The notes: generated by a model from the letters alone, not told the origin. Shown: positions 25,315 through 34,766, numbered from the stretch's first letter. The stretch is 64,000 bases of DNA from an uncultured bacterium (GCA_905214875.1 CAJMNR010000011.1:1-64000); one strand, 5' to 3'. Numbers and translations are program-made.

Positions 25315-25569
25315 TTAGATAGTATCTATTCCAGTTACATACCCAGGCCCATGAAATGGTTTATGAATTGCGATTAAGGCGAAATGGGTGTCACGATCCT
25401 TTTTCTTTGGTTCTGCTATGCAGATGAAACGGTAGTTGATTCCATTTCCAATCTGCTCGGCTACGACAAGCGGGCGATAGTAGTATTCATGAGAGTCATC
25501 CACTGCATTGTTAAAGACCGTACTATCATATACGGTAAGGGATGCGTGATAGGTCCATTCCCCTGACAT
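25315..25569 (-). CDS. Small hypothetical protein
   Basis: 84 residues starting at ATG 25569, with AGAGGTGAG directly upstream on the minus strand. The sequence is soluble, rich in aromatic residues, and begins MSGEWTYHASLTVYDSTVF. A shorter open frame on the plus strand overlaps it, but lacks a ribosome site. I do not recognise the family. It stands alone between the DUF2238 gene and the divergent lipoprotein gene. Confidence 0.55.
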   Translation of the reverse strand: MSGEWTYHASLTVYDSTVFNNAVDDSHEYYYRPLVVAEQIGNGINYRFICIAEPKKKDRDTHFALIAIHKPFHGPGYVTGIDTI

Positions 25570-25691
25570 ATGCTCACCTCTTTTATGAATTGATGTGCTA
25601 AATTGACGATATTGCTATGAATTAGGTCGTGTGGTAAAATAGAGTTAATTACGAATTTTATGTAAATCTAATAGAGTAAGTGAGGATTCGT

Positions 25692-27434
25692 ATGAAAAAG
25701 AGAGTAATACTACTTTGTATGGTAGTTTCAATGATGTTTTTGTTAAGTGGTTGTGGAAAAGCCACAGTAACTTCAGAACTAAAATTTAATACCGATGGTT
25801 CAGGGTCTCGTTCCGTTTATGCTACGATCGCAGCAGAGGATGCGGCGCATATCGAAGGTGGCGTGGAAGAACTTGATTGTTTGCTTCAAGATGCAGCACC
25901 AGAAGGAGTGACGATTCGAAGAACCGATGCTGATAATGGAGACGAGATTTATCAATTCACCTTTTTCTTTGATAACATTGACCAGTATAATCAGAAAATA
26001 AGTCAAATTACAGGCAAAGAGCATCAGGCAACCTGGTATACTTCTAGTTCTGTTTTCTCTAGTAATATTGAGTTTACAGAGGATGACTGTACAACCGATT
26101 TGATTCAGTGGGCAGTAGATGCCATTAAGGATAAAGTCGGAGGATGGGCAGCCAAGAACCTCAACTATGAAGTTAAGAAAAATGATGTGTATTATGATAA
26201 TACTCTTCAGTATAGTGGGACAGATAATCCTAAGTTTGTTATTGATGCAACACCTAAGGTGTCTAAGGTAAGTGTTTATACAACATTTTCTTTTGACGGG
26301 TCAAGAAATAAGAAGATTGAGGTGCAGTTTGAGAAAGGCGGACTCGATCGAGTTAATTTAACAGATGCTAAAAGCGCTTTATCAAAATTTGCAACGAATT
26401 ATTCCTTTGACCGTGCAAATAATATTATAACATATGATTTGAAAAATGAGGAAATTGATAATTTTTTAATGGCAGCAGATTCGAGCGTTGCCATCGGTGA
26501 CAATAAATTTGAGATCGAGAAGAACCCATTTCAGGAAAAGTTCGAGATTTATGAATGCTATAATCTAAAAGGATTCTTTTCCTTATTTGATATGAGTGCT
26601 TCTTCTTATATTTATGATTATGTGAAACTTCCTGCTCTTATGAATGACGTAGAGATTTCTCATACGGATACTTTAGGAAATGTCGAGGTGCCAGAAGGAT
26701 ATGATATCGCAGGAGCTTATTCTTTTGAGGATAGCTACACAGCAAGCTTTGTAGGAGATCAAAAGATTGATTTAAAAGAAATTAAGGTAGATTATGTGAT
26801 TAACAATAAGCTTGGGATTAAACGAGAGATTGGTGTTACCTATATAAAGAATGGATGCGATATTTCCAAAGAGGAACTTGCTGAGTATTATAAGGATTAC
26901 AAGGATACCGTATCGTTATCGGATAATGAGGAAACGATTAAAGTAACCTTTATGAATAATTCGGAACTTGGCACGAATGCAGAAAATGAAGAGGACAAGT
27001 TATCATCATTTGCAACAAAGCGAGGAATTAAGTTTCGCTATTATACAGTAGAGGATGACTTGGATATTACGAGGTATCTTCCTAATGTAGAAGGTTACGA
27101 ATGGAATAAAGAGAATATTGAGTATGCCTATACAGTTCAGATTGAGAAGGATGCAGGCGTTAGTAAGATGCAAGTACAAAATCTCACCCTTACTGGGGAG
27201 AGTGACTTAAGTACTGCTGAAAAAGACGCTTATTATGAAATCAGCGGAAAGCAAAAAGCTACCGAGAATCTTAAAGTCAATATTCAGTGTGAGCAAATTT
27301 ATGACCTGTTTTATTTTTATATCATACTAATTGTCTTCGTTGTAATTATTGGAGGACTGATTGGCGCATTTATATTCTTGAAGAAGAAAAAGATAATTGA
27401 AAAAGAAGATTACGATGATTTGGATAAGCTATAG
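25692..27434 (+). CDS. Lipoprotein with N-terminal lipobox and C-terminal membrane anchor
   Basis: 580 residues from ATG 25692; an in-frame GTG at 25680 overlaps the ribosome site GTGAGG. The N terminus is a lipoprotein signal (KKRVILLCMVVSMMFLLSGCG), so Cys20 would be lipidated. A second hydrophobic helix at about 540-563 is followed by a Lys-rich cytoplasmic tail. The roughly 520 residues between are beta-rich and extracellular, with an early FNTDGSGSRSVYATI segment that recalls LppM-like domains. Having both ends in the membrane is unusual. Function unknown. The MTHFR-fusion gene starts 32 bases later. Confidence 0.75.
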   Translation: MKKRVILLCMVVSMMFLLSGCGKATVTSELKFNTDGSGSRSVYATIAAEDAAHIEGGVEELDCLLQDAAPEGVTIRRTDADNGDEIYQFTFFFDNIDQYNQKISQITGKEHQATWYTSSSVFSSNIEFTEDDCTTDLIQWAVDAIKDKVGGWAAKNLNYEVKKNDVYYDNTLQYSGTDNPKFVIDATPKVSKVSVYTTFSFDGSRNKKIEVQFEKGGLDRVNLTDAKSALSKFATNYSFDRANNIITYDLKNEEIDNFLMAADSSVAIGDNKFEIEKNPFQEKFEIYECYNLKGFFSLFDMSASSYIYDYVKLPALMNDVEISHTDTLGNVEVPEGYDIAGAYSFEDSYTASFVGDQKIDLKEIKVDYVINNKLGIKREIGVTYIKNGCDISKEELAEYYKDYKDTVSLSDNEETIKVTFMNNSELGTNAENEEDKLSSFATKRGIKFRYYTVEDDLDITRYLPNVEGYEWNKENIEYAYTVQIEKDAGVSKMQVQNLTLTGESDLSTAEKDAYYEISGKQKATENLKVNIQCEQIYDLFYFYIILIVFVVIIGGLIGAFIFLKKKKIIEKEDYDDLDKL

Positions 27435-27466
27435 ATTACAGCATAATAATTGGAAGGGGCGACTAC

Positions 27467-29257
27467 ATGGGAAAGTCGAGTGTTAGAGCGTATCTAGAAG
27501 AAAATTTACTGATTAGTGATGGTGCAATGGGAACGTATTTTGCACATCTGAAAAAAGATGATAGTGCGGTAAGTGAATTCGCAACTATTACTGAACCAAT
27601 GATCATCAAACAGATTCATAAAGAATATATAGAGGCTGGCGCAAAGGTAATTCGTACGAATACCTTTGCGGCCAACCGTTTTTCATTAAACATTAACGAA
27701 GAAGAAAGAGATAGAATCATTACGTCTGCGTGTAGCATTGCAAAGCAGGCAGTCAAAGAGAGTAAGAGAGAAGTCTTTATCGCAGGTTCCATTGGACCGA
27801 TTCCTGAGTTTACAACTTCAAGTGAACATGAAATCATTGAGGAATATAAGGCGGTAATTGATGGACTGTTAAGAGAAAATGTCGATATCCTTTTATTTGA
27901 GACATTTTCAGATTTATATTACATAAATGAGCTTTTACCTTATATCAGACAGAAGAGTTCGGTCTATATCATGGTTGACTTCTGCTTAAATAAGAACGGA
28001 TATTCAAAATCAGGATTCTCTGCCAAGCGTCTTATAGAAGAGGCAAAGGAGAAAGAGGAAATCGACTGCGTAGGATTTAACTGTGGAGTTGGTTCTGGTC
28101 ATATGAGGACAATCCTTGAGAGACTTACGCTTCCAGCAAATAAGAAGGTAGCGGTAATGCCAAATGCCGGATATCCGGAACAACTTCATTCTAGAATGAT
28201 CTTTCGTGATAATGCGGAGTATTTTAAAGAGAATATGAGTGCAATCAAAGCACTTGGTGTCAATATCATTGGTGGATGTTGTGGAACAACGCCAGAGTAT
28301 ATAAGAGCGATGGCAGAAGAAATCGACATGACACTTGTAGAGAAAAGGGAAGACGATAGTGAAGCAGTCGAAATGGTAAAGGCATGCGAACTTCATAACA
28401 ATGCCTTTTATAATTTATTTGAGGAAAAAGACAAAGTCATTGCAGTTGAACTAGATCCTCCTTATGATGCTAACTATGATAAGTTAATCGAGCAGGCACA
28501 GCGCTTAAAGAACAGAGGAGTTGATATCCTGACAATGGCAGATTCCCCAATGGGAAGAAGCCGTGTAGATTCCATTTTGATGAGCATTAAGATTGCAAGA
28601 GAAGTGGGAGTTATGGTTATGCCGCATGTATGCTGTCGAGATAAGAATATGATAGCGATGCGATCAAGCCTTCTTGGTGCGTATATCAATGATATTCGAA
28701 ACATGCTTGTCGTAACTGGAGATCCAGTGCCTAGTGATTCTAGAAGTACCATAAGCAGCGTATTCGATTATAATTCCATTCGACTGATGCAGTTTGTAAA
28801 AGAAATGAATGAGGAACATTTTAGTGAAGACCCTATCTATTATGGCGGTGCACTCAATTATGCAAGAGGAAATATCGATAAAGTAATCGAGCGTATGAAC
28901 AAGAAGATTGAGGCAGGCTGTAAATATTTTTTAACACAGCCGGTATATACTGAGGAAGGAATCGAACGATTACGATATATAAAGAGCAAGGTTGACACAA
29001 AACTTCTTTGCGGTATCATGCCATTTGTAAGCTACCGTAATGCGAACTTTGTGAAAAATGAATTTTTCGGTATCGATGTACCTGATGAAATCTTAAATCG
29101 TTACCGTCCAGATATGTCTAAAGAGGAAGCAGAATGGGTTGGTGCCCAGATTGCTAACGAATTAATTGAGAAAATGGATGACTTTGCAGATGGTTATTAC
29201 TTTATGCTGCCGTTTAACAGAGTCAGCCTTATGGATAAAATCAAGATTGATAAATAA
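27467..29257 (+). CDS. Bifunctional homocysteine S-methyltransferase / methylenetetrahydrofolate reductase
   Basis: 596 residues, matching the YitJ-type fusion. Residues 1 to about 290 are a zinc-dependent homocysteine methyltransferase domain with Cys206 (GFNCGVG) and Cys271/Cys272 (GGCCGTT). Residues about 315-596 are a MetF-type reductase that turns methylene-THF into methyl-THF (ELDPPYDAN, LTQPVYT, GIMPFVSYRNANF). It precedes metH by 19 bases, so methyl-THF made here can feed the cobalamin enzyme. Ribosome site GAAGGGG precedes ATG 27467. Confidence 0.92.
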   Translation: MGKSSVRAYLEENLLISDGAMGTYFAHLKKDDSAVSEFATITEPMIIKQIHKEYIEAGAKVIRTNTFAANRFSLNINEEERDRIITSACSIAKQAVKESKREVFIAGSIGPIPEFTTSSEHEIIEEYKAVIDGLLRENVDILLFETFSDLYYINELLPYIRQKSSVYIMVDFCLNKNGYSKSGFSAKRLIEEAKEKEEIDCVGFNCGVGSGHMRTILERLTLPANKKVAVMPNAGYPEQLHSRMIFRDNAEYFKENMSAIKALGVNIIGGCCGTTPEYIRAMAEEIDMTLVEKREDDSEAVEMVKACELHNNAFYNLFEEKDKVIAVELDPPYDANYDKLIEQAQRLKNRGVDILTMADSPMGRSRVDSILMSIKIAREVGVMVMPHVCCRDKNMIAMRSSLLGAYINDIRNMLVVTGDPVPSDSRSTISSVFDYNSIRLMQFVKEMNEEHFSEDPIYYGGALNYARGNIDKVIERMNKKIEAGCKYFLTQPVYTEEGIERLRYIKSKVDTKLLCGIMPFVSYRNANFVKNEFFGIDVPDEILNRYRPDMSKEEAEWVGAQIANELIEKMDDFADGYYFMLPFNRVSLMDKIKIDK

Positions 29258-29276
29258 ACACAGTTAGGAGAAGAGT

Positions 29277-31745
29277 ATGAAACGTAGTGAATTTGCGGAG
29301 TTAGTAAAATCAAAGATTGTGTTATTAGATGGAGCAACAGGCTCTAATTTGCAAGAAGCAGGAATGACAATGGGAGTATGTCCAGAGACATGGATTCTTG
29401 AGAATAAACGAGCATTAATCGAGTTGCAAAAAGGATATTTAGAAAATGGATCTGATATCGTATACAGTCCAACTTTTACTGCAAATCGTATTAAGTTAAA
29501 AGAATATGGATTAGAGGACCAGATTGCTGAAATAAATGAAGAATTAGTAGAACTGTCAAAACAGGCAGTGAGAGAAGCCAATATCGGTGATCGAAAAGTT
29601 TATATCGCCGGTGATCTTACAATGACAGGCGAGCAGGTTTACCCAATGGGGAAAATGACATTTGAAGAGCTTGTTGATATTTATAAAGAACAAGTCAGCT
29701 ATATTTTGATGGCGGGAGTAGACTTATTCGTCGTTGAAACCATGTTAAGTCTACAGGAATGTCGTGCAGCAGTACTGGCAATCAAAGAACTTTGTGACCT
29801 CCCAATCCTTGTAACGCTTACATTTAATGAGGATGAACGTACTCTTTATGGTACGACGCCGGAAGCAGCCATGGTCGTATTACAGGAATTAGGCGCATCA
29901 GCTGTAGGTGTGAATTGTTCCACAGGTCCAGATAAGATGGCTGGAGTCGTAAGAAGAATGAAGGAAGTAGCAACGGTTCCAATCATTGCAAAACCAAATG
30001 CAGGCATGCCTGTATTGATTGACGGAAAAACAATTTACAATATGGATGCATACGAATTCGCCAAGAAAGCAACATTATTAATAGAAGCAGGCGCAAATAT
30101 TGTCGGAGGTTGTTGCGGAACGACAATCGAGCATATAAGACAACTTGCAGAAGCAGCAAAAAAGTATGCTCCAAGTGAAGTTAGCAGTAAGAAACAGCCA
30201 ATTCTTACGACGGAACGCTCTATACTTCCTATTGATATAGAAGGAAGATTCTTAGTCATTGGTGAGAGAATCAATCCGACAGGAAAGAAGGCATTACAGG
30301 AAGAGTTACGTAACGGAGACCTCGATATGGTAGCAGCATTTGCTGAAGAACAGGTAGAAGCAGGTGCGGATATCCTTGATATAAATATGGGGACAAACGG
30401 AATTGATGAAAAAGAGATGATGTTAAAGGCAATTCATGAAGTGACAAGAGTTGTGGATGTTCCATTATGTATTGATTCCAGTCATGTAGATATTATTGAG
30501 GAGGCGCTCCGTATTTATCCTGGGCGAGCTCTCATAAACTCGATTTCTTTTGAGAAAGAAAAGATTGAACGTTTGCTTCCAATTGCCAAAAAATATGGCG
30601 CAATGTTTATTTTACTTCCGCTGTCTGAGAAAGGACTTCCAAAGTCCATTGAGGAAAAGAAGGAAATTATTGATACAATCGTTAAACGAGCAGAAGAAAT
30701 TGGATTATCTAAGCAGGATATCATCGTAGATGCCTTGGTAAATACTGTTGGAGCCAATAAAAGAGCAGCACTCGAAGCACTTGAGACGATTACGTATTGT
30801 AAGAAGACACTTGGCGTATGTACGACATGTGGCTTAAGCAATATATCCTTTGGACTTCCAGAACGCCAATTTGTAAATAGCACATTTTTATCTTTTGCCA
30901 TTCATGAAGGATTAACGATGGCCATTGCAAATCCATGTCAGGAATTATTGATGAACGTTGCATTTGCTTCAGACCTATTGTTAAATAAGGAAGAAGCCGA
31001 TATTCGTTATATCACGCAAGTATCTAATCATCCAGTTACTGTAAGCAAAAAGGATGAAGGAAATGGTAAAAATTTGCCAGAAGGGCAAGACAAAAATCAA
31101 TTGCAAAATGATAAGAAAGCTAATATCATTTATGAAGAAGTTTTAAAGGGAAATCGTAAGCATATCGTATCCCATGTAAAAGAGGCATTGGAGGCTTCAG
31201 TAAAGCCTTCTGCAATTCTTGATGAGATGCTGATTCCTGCAATCAATAAGGTGGGCGAGTTGTTTGATCAACAGAAATACTACTTACCACAGCTGATTGC
31301 AAGTGCTGAAACGATGAAGACGGCGATTGATTATTTAGAGCCATTTCTAAAAGAAGGAAAAGAAGAAACTAAACTTGGAACGATCGTGATTGCAACTGTA
31401 GAGGGAGATATCCATGATATCGGAAAGAATCTCGTTACGCTCATGTTAAAGAATTACGGCTTTGACGTCATTGATTTAGGGAAAGACGTGAAAAGTGAAA
31501 AGATTATCGAAACAGCAAAAGAAAAAGATGCTGACATCATTGGGCTTAGTGCTCTTATGACTACGACAATGATGGAGATGAAGAAAGTAGTAGATCTTAA
31601 AAACAAAGCAAATTTAAGAGCGAAAGTAATAATTGGTGGCGCGGTAACGACACCAAGCTTTGCGAAAGAGATTGGTGCGGACGGATATTCCACAGATGCG
31701 CAAGATGCAGTTCGACTAGTGAAGGAATTACTAAACCTTGAATAA
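29277..31745 (+). CDS. metH: Cobalamin-dependent methionine synthase, form without activation domain
   Basis: 822 residues, against about 1230 for the Escherichia coli enzyme. Modules in order: homocysteine-binding (Cys214, Cys279, Cys280), pterin-binding (about 320-580, GERINPTGKKAL), a helical cap and a cobalamin domain with EGDIHDIGKN (His713 is the axial cobalt ligand). The S-adenosylmethionine activation domain is missing, as in many anaerobes, where separate proteins reactivate cob(II)alamin. A short charged linker (about 585-612) separates pterin and cobalamin parts. It forms an operon with the MTHFR fusion. No cobalamin or SAM riboswitch is visible upstream. Confidence 0.93.
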   Translation: MKRSEFAELVKSKIVLLDGATGSNLQEAGMTMGVCPETWILENKRALIELQKGYLENGSDIVYSPTFTANRIKLKEYGLEDQIAEINEELVELSKQAVREANIGDRKVYIAGDLTMTGEQVYPMGKMTFEELVDIYKEQVSYILMAGVDLFVVETMLSLQECRAAVLAIKELCDLPILVTLTFNEDERTLYGTTPEAAMVVLQELGASAVGVNCSTGPDKMAGVVRRMKEVATVPIIAKPNAGMPVLIDGKTIYNMDAYEFAKKATLLIEAGANIVGGCCGTTIEHIRQLAEAAKKYAPSEVSSKKQPILTTERSILPIDIEGRFLVIGERINPTGKKALQEELRNGDLDMVAAFAEEQVEAGADILDINMGTNGIDEKEMMLKAIHEVTRVVDVPLCIDSSHVDIIEEALRIYPGRALINSISFEKEKIERLLPIAKKYGAMFILLPLSEKGLPKSIEEKKEIIDTIVKRAEEIGLSKQDIIVDALVNTVGANKRAALEALETITYCKKTLGVCTTCGLSNISFGLPERQFVNSTFLSFAIHEGLTMAIANPCQELLMNVAFASDLLLNKEEADIRYITQVSNHPVTVSKKDEGNGKNLPEGQDKNQLQNDKKANIIYEEVLKGNRKHIVSHVKEALEASVKPSAILDEMLIPAINKVGELFDQQKYYLPQLIASAETMKTAIDYLEPFLKEGKEETKLGTIVIATVEGDIHDIGKNLVTLMLKNYGFDVIDLGKDVKSEKIIETAKEKDADIIGLSALMTTTMMEMKKVVDLKNKANLRAKVIIGGAVTTPSFAKEIGADGYSTDAQDAVRLVKELLNLE

Positions 31746-31777
31746 CTAATTATTTTATTATTTTGTGAGGATGGGAA

Positions 31778-32848
31778 ATGACACAACAGAAATATCGTGG
31801 CACTCGCACGCAGGCGGCCTATGACGAAGATTATGAAACACGAAAAAAAGAGGCACATAGGCGCTTTCTACAAAAAAAGAAAAAGAGAAAAAGAAGAAGG
31901 CAGATTCTGCTCTCTATTGGACTAATACTTTCAATTCTAGCTGGCTATGGAGTGGCTAGGGCAGAATTAATGTTAAACAATGTATTAGATGCAAGAGCAG
32001 AAACAACAGAAGGGGATTTAAACAACGTAGATCTTTCTAATATTAATGTAATCGGTGACGATGAAATCGTGAATATCCTGCTTGTCGGTTCGGATAAGCG
32101 AGCGTCACAGGTTGATGCAGGACGTTCGGATTCTACAATGATTGCAACGATTGATATGAAACATAATCAATTGAAGCTTACTTCCTTAATGAGGGATATG
32201 TATGTAGAAATCCCAGGATATGAAAACAACCGTTTCAATGCAGCATATTCTTATGGTGGCGTTCCGCTGTTATACCAGACGATCGCGACAAACTTTGGGG
32301 TTCGTTTGGATGGATATGTTCTTGTTGACTGTGATGCATTTGAAAATGTAATCAATCAAATTGGTGGAGTTGAAATAACAGTTACCCAATCGGAATATGA
32401 ACATTTACAAAGCTATTATAAGAATAAAAAATCCTATAAAGATGCATTGAAGATCAAAGCAGGAAAGAATGTCCTAAATGGCAAACAGGCACTTTGCTAT
32501 GCGCGTATCCGTAAAGAAGGTAATGGTGACTTTAGACGTACAGAACGTCAAAGAATCGTATTACAAGCAATCTTTACAAAGGCAAAATCCTTGTCCATTA
32601 CGCAGTTAGTGGATATGATGACCAATGTACTTCCTTATGTTGCTACGGATTTAAGTAATGATGAGATTAAGAGTTATATGAAATCCGTCTTAATGATGGG
32701 AACGACGAAGATTGAACAATTCAGACTTCCGGTAGATGGAACGTATACGGATGAGACGATACGTACAATGAAGGTATTGGTTCCGGATATTCCAACGAAT
32801 GCACAAAAACTTCAAGACTTTATTTTTAATAAAGCACCTGAGGAATAA
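31778..32848 (+). CDS. LytR-CpsA-Psr (LCP) family cell-wall glycopolymer ligase
   Basis: 356 residues. A very basic cytoplasmic N terminus (KKKKRKRRRQ) is followed by one membrane helix (about 42-61) and an extracellular LCP domain (about 97-320) with the motif LLVGSDKR, the conserved Arg-Asp in SLMRDMYVEIPG (Arg139, Asp140) and YARIRKEGNGDFRRTERQR. LCP enzymes join undecaprenyl-linked teichoic acids or capsules to peptidoglycan. It starts 32 bases after metH but has its own ribosome site and a strong terminator after it. Confidence 0.93.
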   Translation: MTQQKYRGTRTQAAYDEDYETRKKEAHRRFLQKKKKRKRRRQILLSIGLILSILAGYGVARAELMLNNVLDARAETTEGDLNNVDLSNINVIGDDEIVNILLVGSDKRASQVDAGRSDSTMIATIDMKHNQLKLTSLMRDMYVEIPGYENNRFNAAYSYGGVPLLYQTIATNFGVRLDGYVLVDCDAFENVINQIGGVEITVTQSEYEHLQSYYKNKKSYKDALKIKAGKNVLNGKQALCYARIRKEGNGDFRRTERQRIVLQAIFTKAKSLSITQLVDMMTNVLPYVATDLSNDEIKSYMKSVLMMGTTKIEQFRLPVDGTYTDETIRTMKVLVPDIPTNAQKLQDFIFNKAPEE

Positions 32849-32859
32849 ATAGAAACAGC

Positions 32860-32902
32860 AAAAGGGCTGGCATACAAAAGAGAGTTGTATGCCAGCCCTT
32901 TT
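32860..32902. terminator. Strong intrinsic terminator after the LCP gene
   Basis: Perfect 18-bp stem AAAAGGGCTGGCATACAA / TTGTATGCCAGCCCTTTT with a seven-base loop. Confidence 0.93.
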
Positions 32903-32919
32903 CGATGAGCTACAATGTC

Positions 32920-32998
32920 TAGTTATAATAGACATAACTATTATGTATAATTACGAAAACTGCTATTACTTGACATTATAACCATATATTGCTACAAT
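32920..32998 (+). promoter_or_regulatory. ilvN promoter with upstream dyads
   Basis: Consensus promoter TTGACA (32970-32975), 17 bases, TACAAT (32993-32998). Upstream is a perfect inverted repeat TAGTTAT-N7-ATAACTA (32920-32940), and an imperfect ATAAC-N5-TGTAT (32934-32948) centred near -64. The second resembles the perfect ATAAC-N5-GTTAT before leuC. A TTTTCTAGAAAA palindrome lies in the leader at 33022-33033. Confidence 0.7.
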
Positions 32999-33054
32999 TT
33001 TAGATAGTTTCATATATCGAATTTTCTAGAAAAAACAGGGTAGGAGGAGACGGA

Positions 33055-33558
33055 ATGAGAAGAATGGTATTATCAATTTTAGTTGACAATACTTCAGGTG
33101 CCCTTAGTCGTGTGGCAGGCCTATTCAGCAGAAGAGGTTATAATATTGATAGTCTTACTGTCGGTGAAACTCAGGACCCTGCATACTCAAGAATGACAAT
33201 CGCCGTGAACGGTGACAATCATATTTTAGAGCAGATTGAGAAGCAACTTGCGAAACTAGAAGACGTGAAAGAAATTAGTGAGTTAAAAGATCAAGAAAGC
33301 GTCTGCAGAGAACTTGTATTAGTTAAAGTTGCAGCCGGAAAAAAAGAAAGAGAGTCGGTAATTGGTATTGCTGATATCTTTAGAGCCAAAATCGTGGATG
33401 TGGCAGAAGCATCCTTGATGGTAGAGCTTACAGGAAATCAAGCAAAGATTGACGCATTCATTAATCTGTTAAAAGGATATACGATCCTTGAATTAGTCCG
33501 AACAGGTGTCACAGGCCTTGGCCGTGGTTGTAGAGACATAGCAGATTATATTGATTAA
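33055..33558 (+). CDS. ilvN: Acetolactate synthase small (regulatory) subunit
   Basis: 167 residues. An N-terminal ACT domain (SILVDNTSGALSRVAGLFSRRGYNIDSL) binds valine in this family, and a C-terminal domain completes contact with the catalytic chain IlvB. It starts at ATG 33055 behind AGGAGGAG and precedes ilvC by 69 bases. The catalytic subunit is encoded about 18 kb away (51385-53070), an unusual separation since ilvB and ilvN are commonly adjacent. Confidence 0.95.
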   Translation: MRRMVLSILVDNTSGALSRVAGLFSRRGYNIDSLTVGETQDPAYSRMTIAVNGDNHILEQIEKQLAKLEDVKEISELKDQESVCRELVLVKVAAGKKERESVIGIADIFRAKIVDVAEASLMVELTGNQAKIDAFINLLKGYTILELVRTGVTGLGRGCRDIADYID

Positions 33559-33627
33559 TACATACTACTTTTTATTACTATTTGTAATAGGAAGCACATA
33601 TAAATTAAAAATTAGGAGGAATTAACA

Positions 33628-34638
33628 ATGGCTAAGATTTATTATCAAGAAGATTGTAATTTATCATTATTAGAAGGTAAAACAATCGCCGTTATCGGTT
33701 ATGGCAGTCAAGGACATGCACATGCATTAAACGCAAAAGAATCAGGTTGTAATGTCATTATTGGTCTTTACGAAGGAAGCAAATCTTGGGCTAAGGCTGA
33801 AGCTCAAGGATTTGAAGTATATACAGCAGCAGAAGCAGCAAAGAAAGCAGATATCATCATGATCTTAATCAATGATGAAAAACAGGCTAAGATGTACAAT
33901 GAATCTATCGCTCCAAACTTAACAGCAGGAAAGATGCTTATGTTCGCTCATGGTTTCGCAATTCACTTTGGTCAAATCGTTCCACCAAAAGATGTTGACG
34001 TAACAATGATCGCACCTAAAGGACCAGGACATACTGTAAGAAGCGAATACCAAGCTGGAAAAGGTGTTCCTTGTTTAGTAGCAGTACAACAAGATGCTAC
34101 TGGCAATGCATTAGAACTTGCACTTGCTTACTCATTAGCAATCGGTGGTGCAAGAGCTGGTGTTCTTGAAACTACATTCAAGACTGAAACAGAAACAGAT
34201 TTATTTGGTGAACAAGCAGTACTTTGCGGTGGTGTTTGTGCATTAATGCAAGCTGGTTTTGAAACATTAGTAGAAGCTGGATATGATCCAAGAAATGCAT
34301 ATTTCGAATGTATCCATGAAATGAAATTAATCGTAGACTTAATCTACCAAAGCGGTTTCGCTGGAATGAGATATTCTATCTCTAACACAGCTGAATACGG
34401 TGATTACATCACTGGACCAAAGATCGTTACGGAAGAAACTAAGAAAGCAATGAAACAAATCCTTACTGATATTCAAGACGGTACTTTCGCAAAAGACTGG
34501 TTACTTGAAAATCAAGCAGGTTGTCCACACTTCAACGCTATGAGAAAGAGAGCAGCAGCTCATCCAGCAGAAGAAATCGGTAAAGAACTTCGTAAATTAT
34601 ACAGCTGGAATGGCGAAGAAAAATTAATCAATAACTAG
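33628..34638 (+). CDS. ilvC: Ketol-acid reductoisomerase (class I)
   Basis: 336 residues. Second step of valine, leucine and isoleucine synthesis: rearrangement and reduction of acetolactate or acetohydroxybutyrate. N-terminal Rossmann motif GYGSQGHAHALN; metal- and substrate-binding helices in the C-terminal knotted domain (FGEQAVLCGG, LIYQSGFAGMRYSISNTAEYGD). The cofactor-specificity loop reads GLYEGSKSW (46-54), with Tyr48 and Glu49 where NADPH enzymes usually have Arg plus a neutral residue. Terminator at 34678. Confidence 0.96.
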   Translation: MAKIYYQEDCNLSLLEGKTIAVIGYGSQGHAHALNAKESGCNVIIGLYEGSKSWAKAEAQGFEVYTAAEAAKKADIIMILINDEKQAKMYNESIAPNLTAGKMLMFAHGFAIHFGQIVPPKDVDVTMIAPKGPGHTVRSEYQAGKGVPCLVAVQQDATGNALELALAYSLAIGGARAGVLETTFKTETETDLFGEQAVLCGGVCALMQAGFETLVEAGYDPRNAYFECIHEMKLIVDLIYQSGFAGMRYSISNTAEYGDYITGPKIVTEETKKAMKQILTDIQDGTFAKDWLLENQAGCPHFNAMRKRAAAHPAEEIGKELRKLYSWNGEEKLINN

Positions 34639-34677
34639 GTTAAAAAACAATTAATTATAATCAAATCACTACATAAG

Positions 34678-34727
34678 AAGCGAATCATTTTACTCTGACT
34701 TTAGAGCAAAATGGTTCGCTTTTTTTC
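34678..34727 (+). terminator. Intrinsic terminator after ilvC
   Basis: Long stem AAGCGAATCATTTTACTCT / AGAGCAAAATGGTTCGCTT with a few mismatches, then a run of T. Confidence 0.9.
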
Positions 34728-34766
34728 GTCTCGTTTCCGAGGAAAGTTCTCTGCAAAGGCCCCCTT

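Noticed and set aside
25384..25566. Plus-strand open frame opposite the small hypothetical gene at 25315-25569
   Set aside because: No ribosome site on the plus strand, whereas the minus-strand frame has AGAGGTGAG before its ATG.
27435..29276. SAM or cobalamin riboswitch for the methionine genes
   Set aside because: The gaps before both genes are only 32 and 19 bases, too short for either riboswitch.
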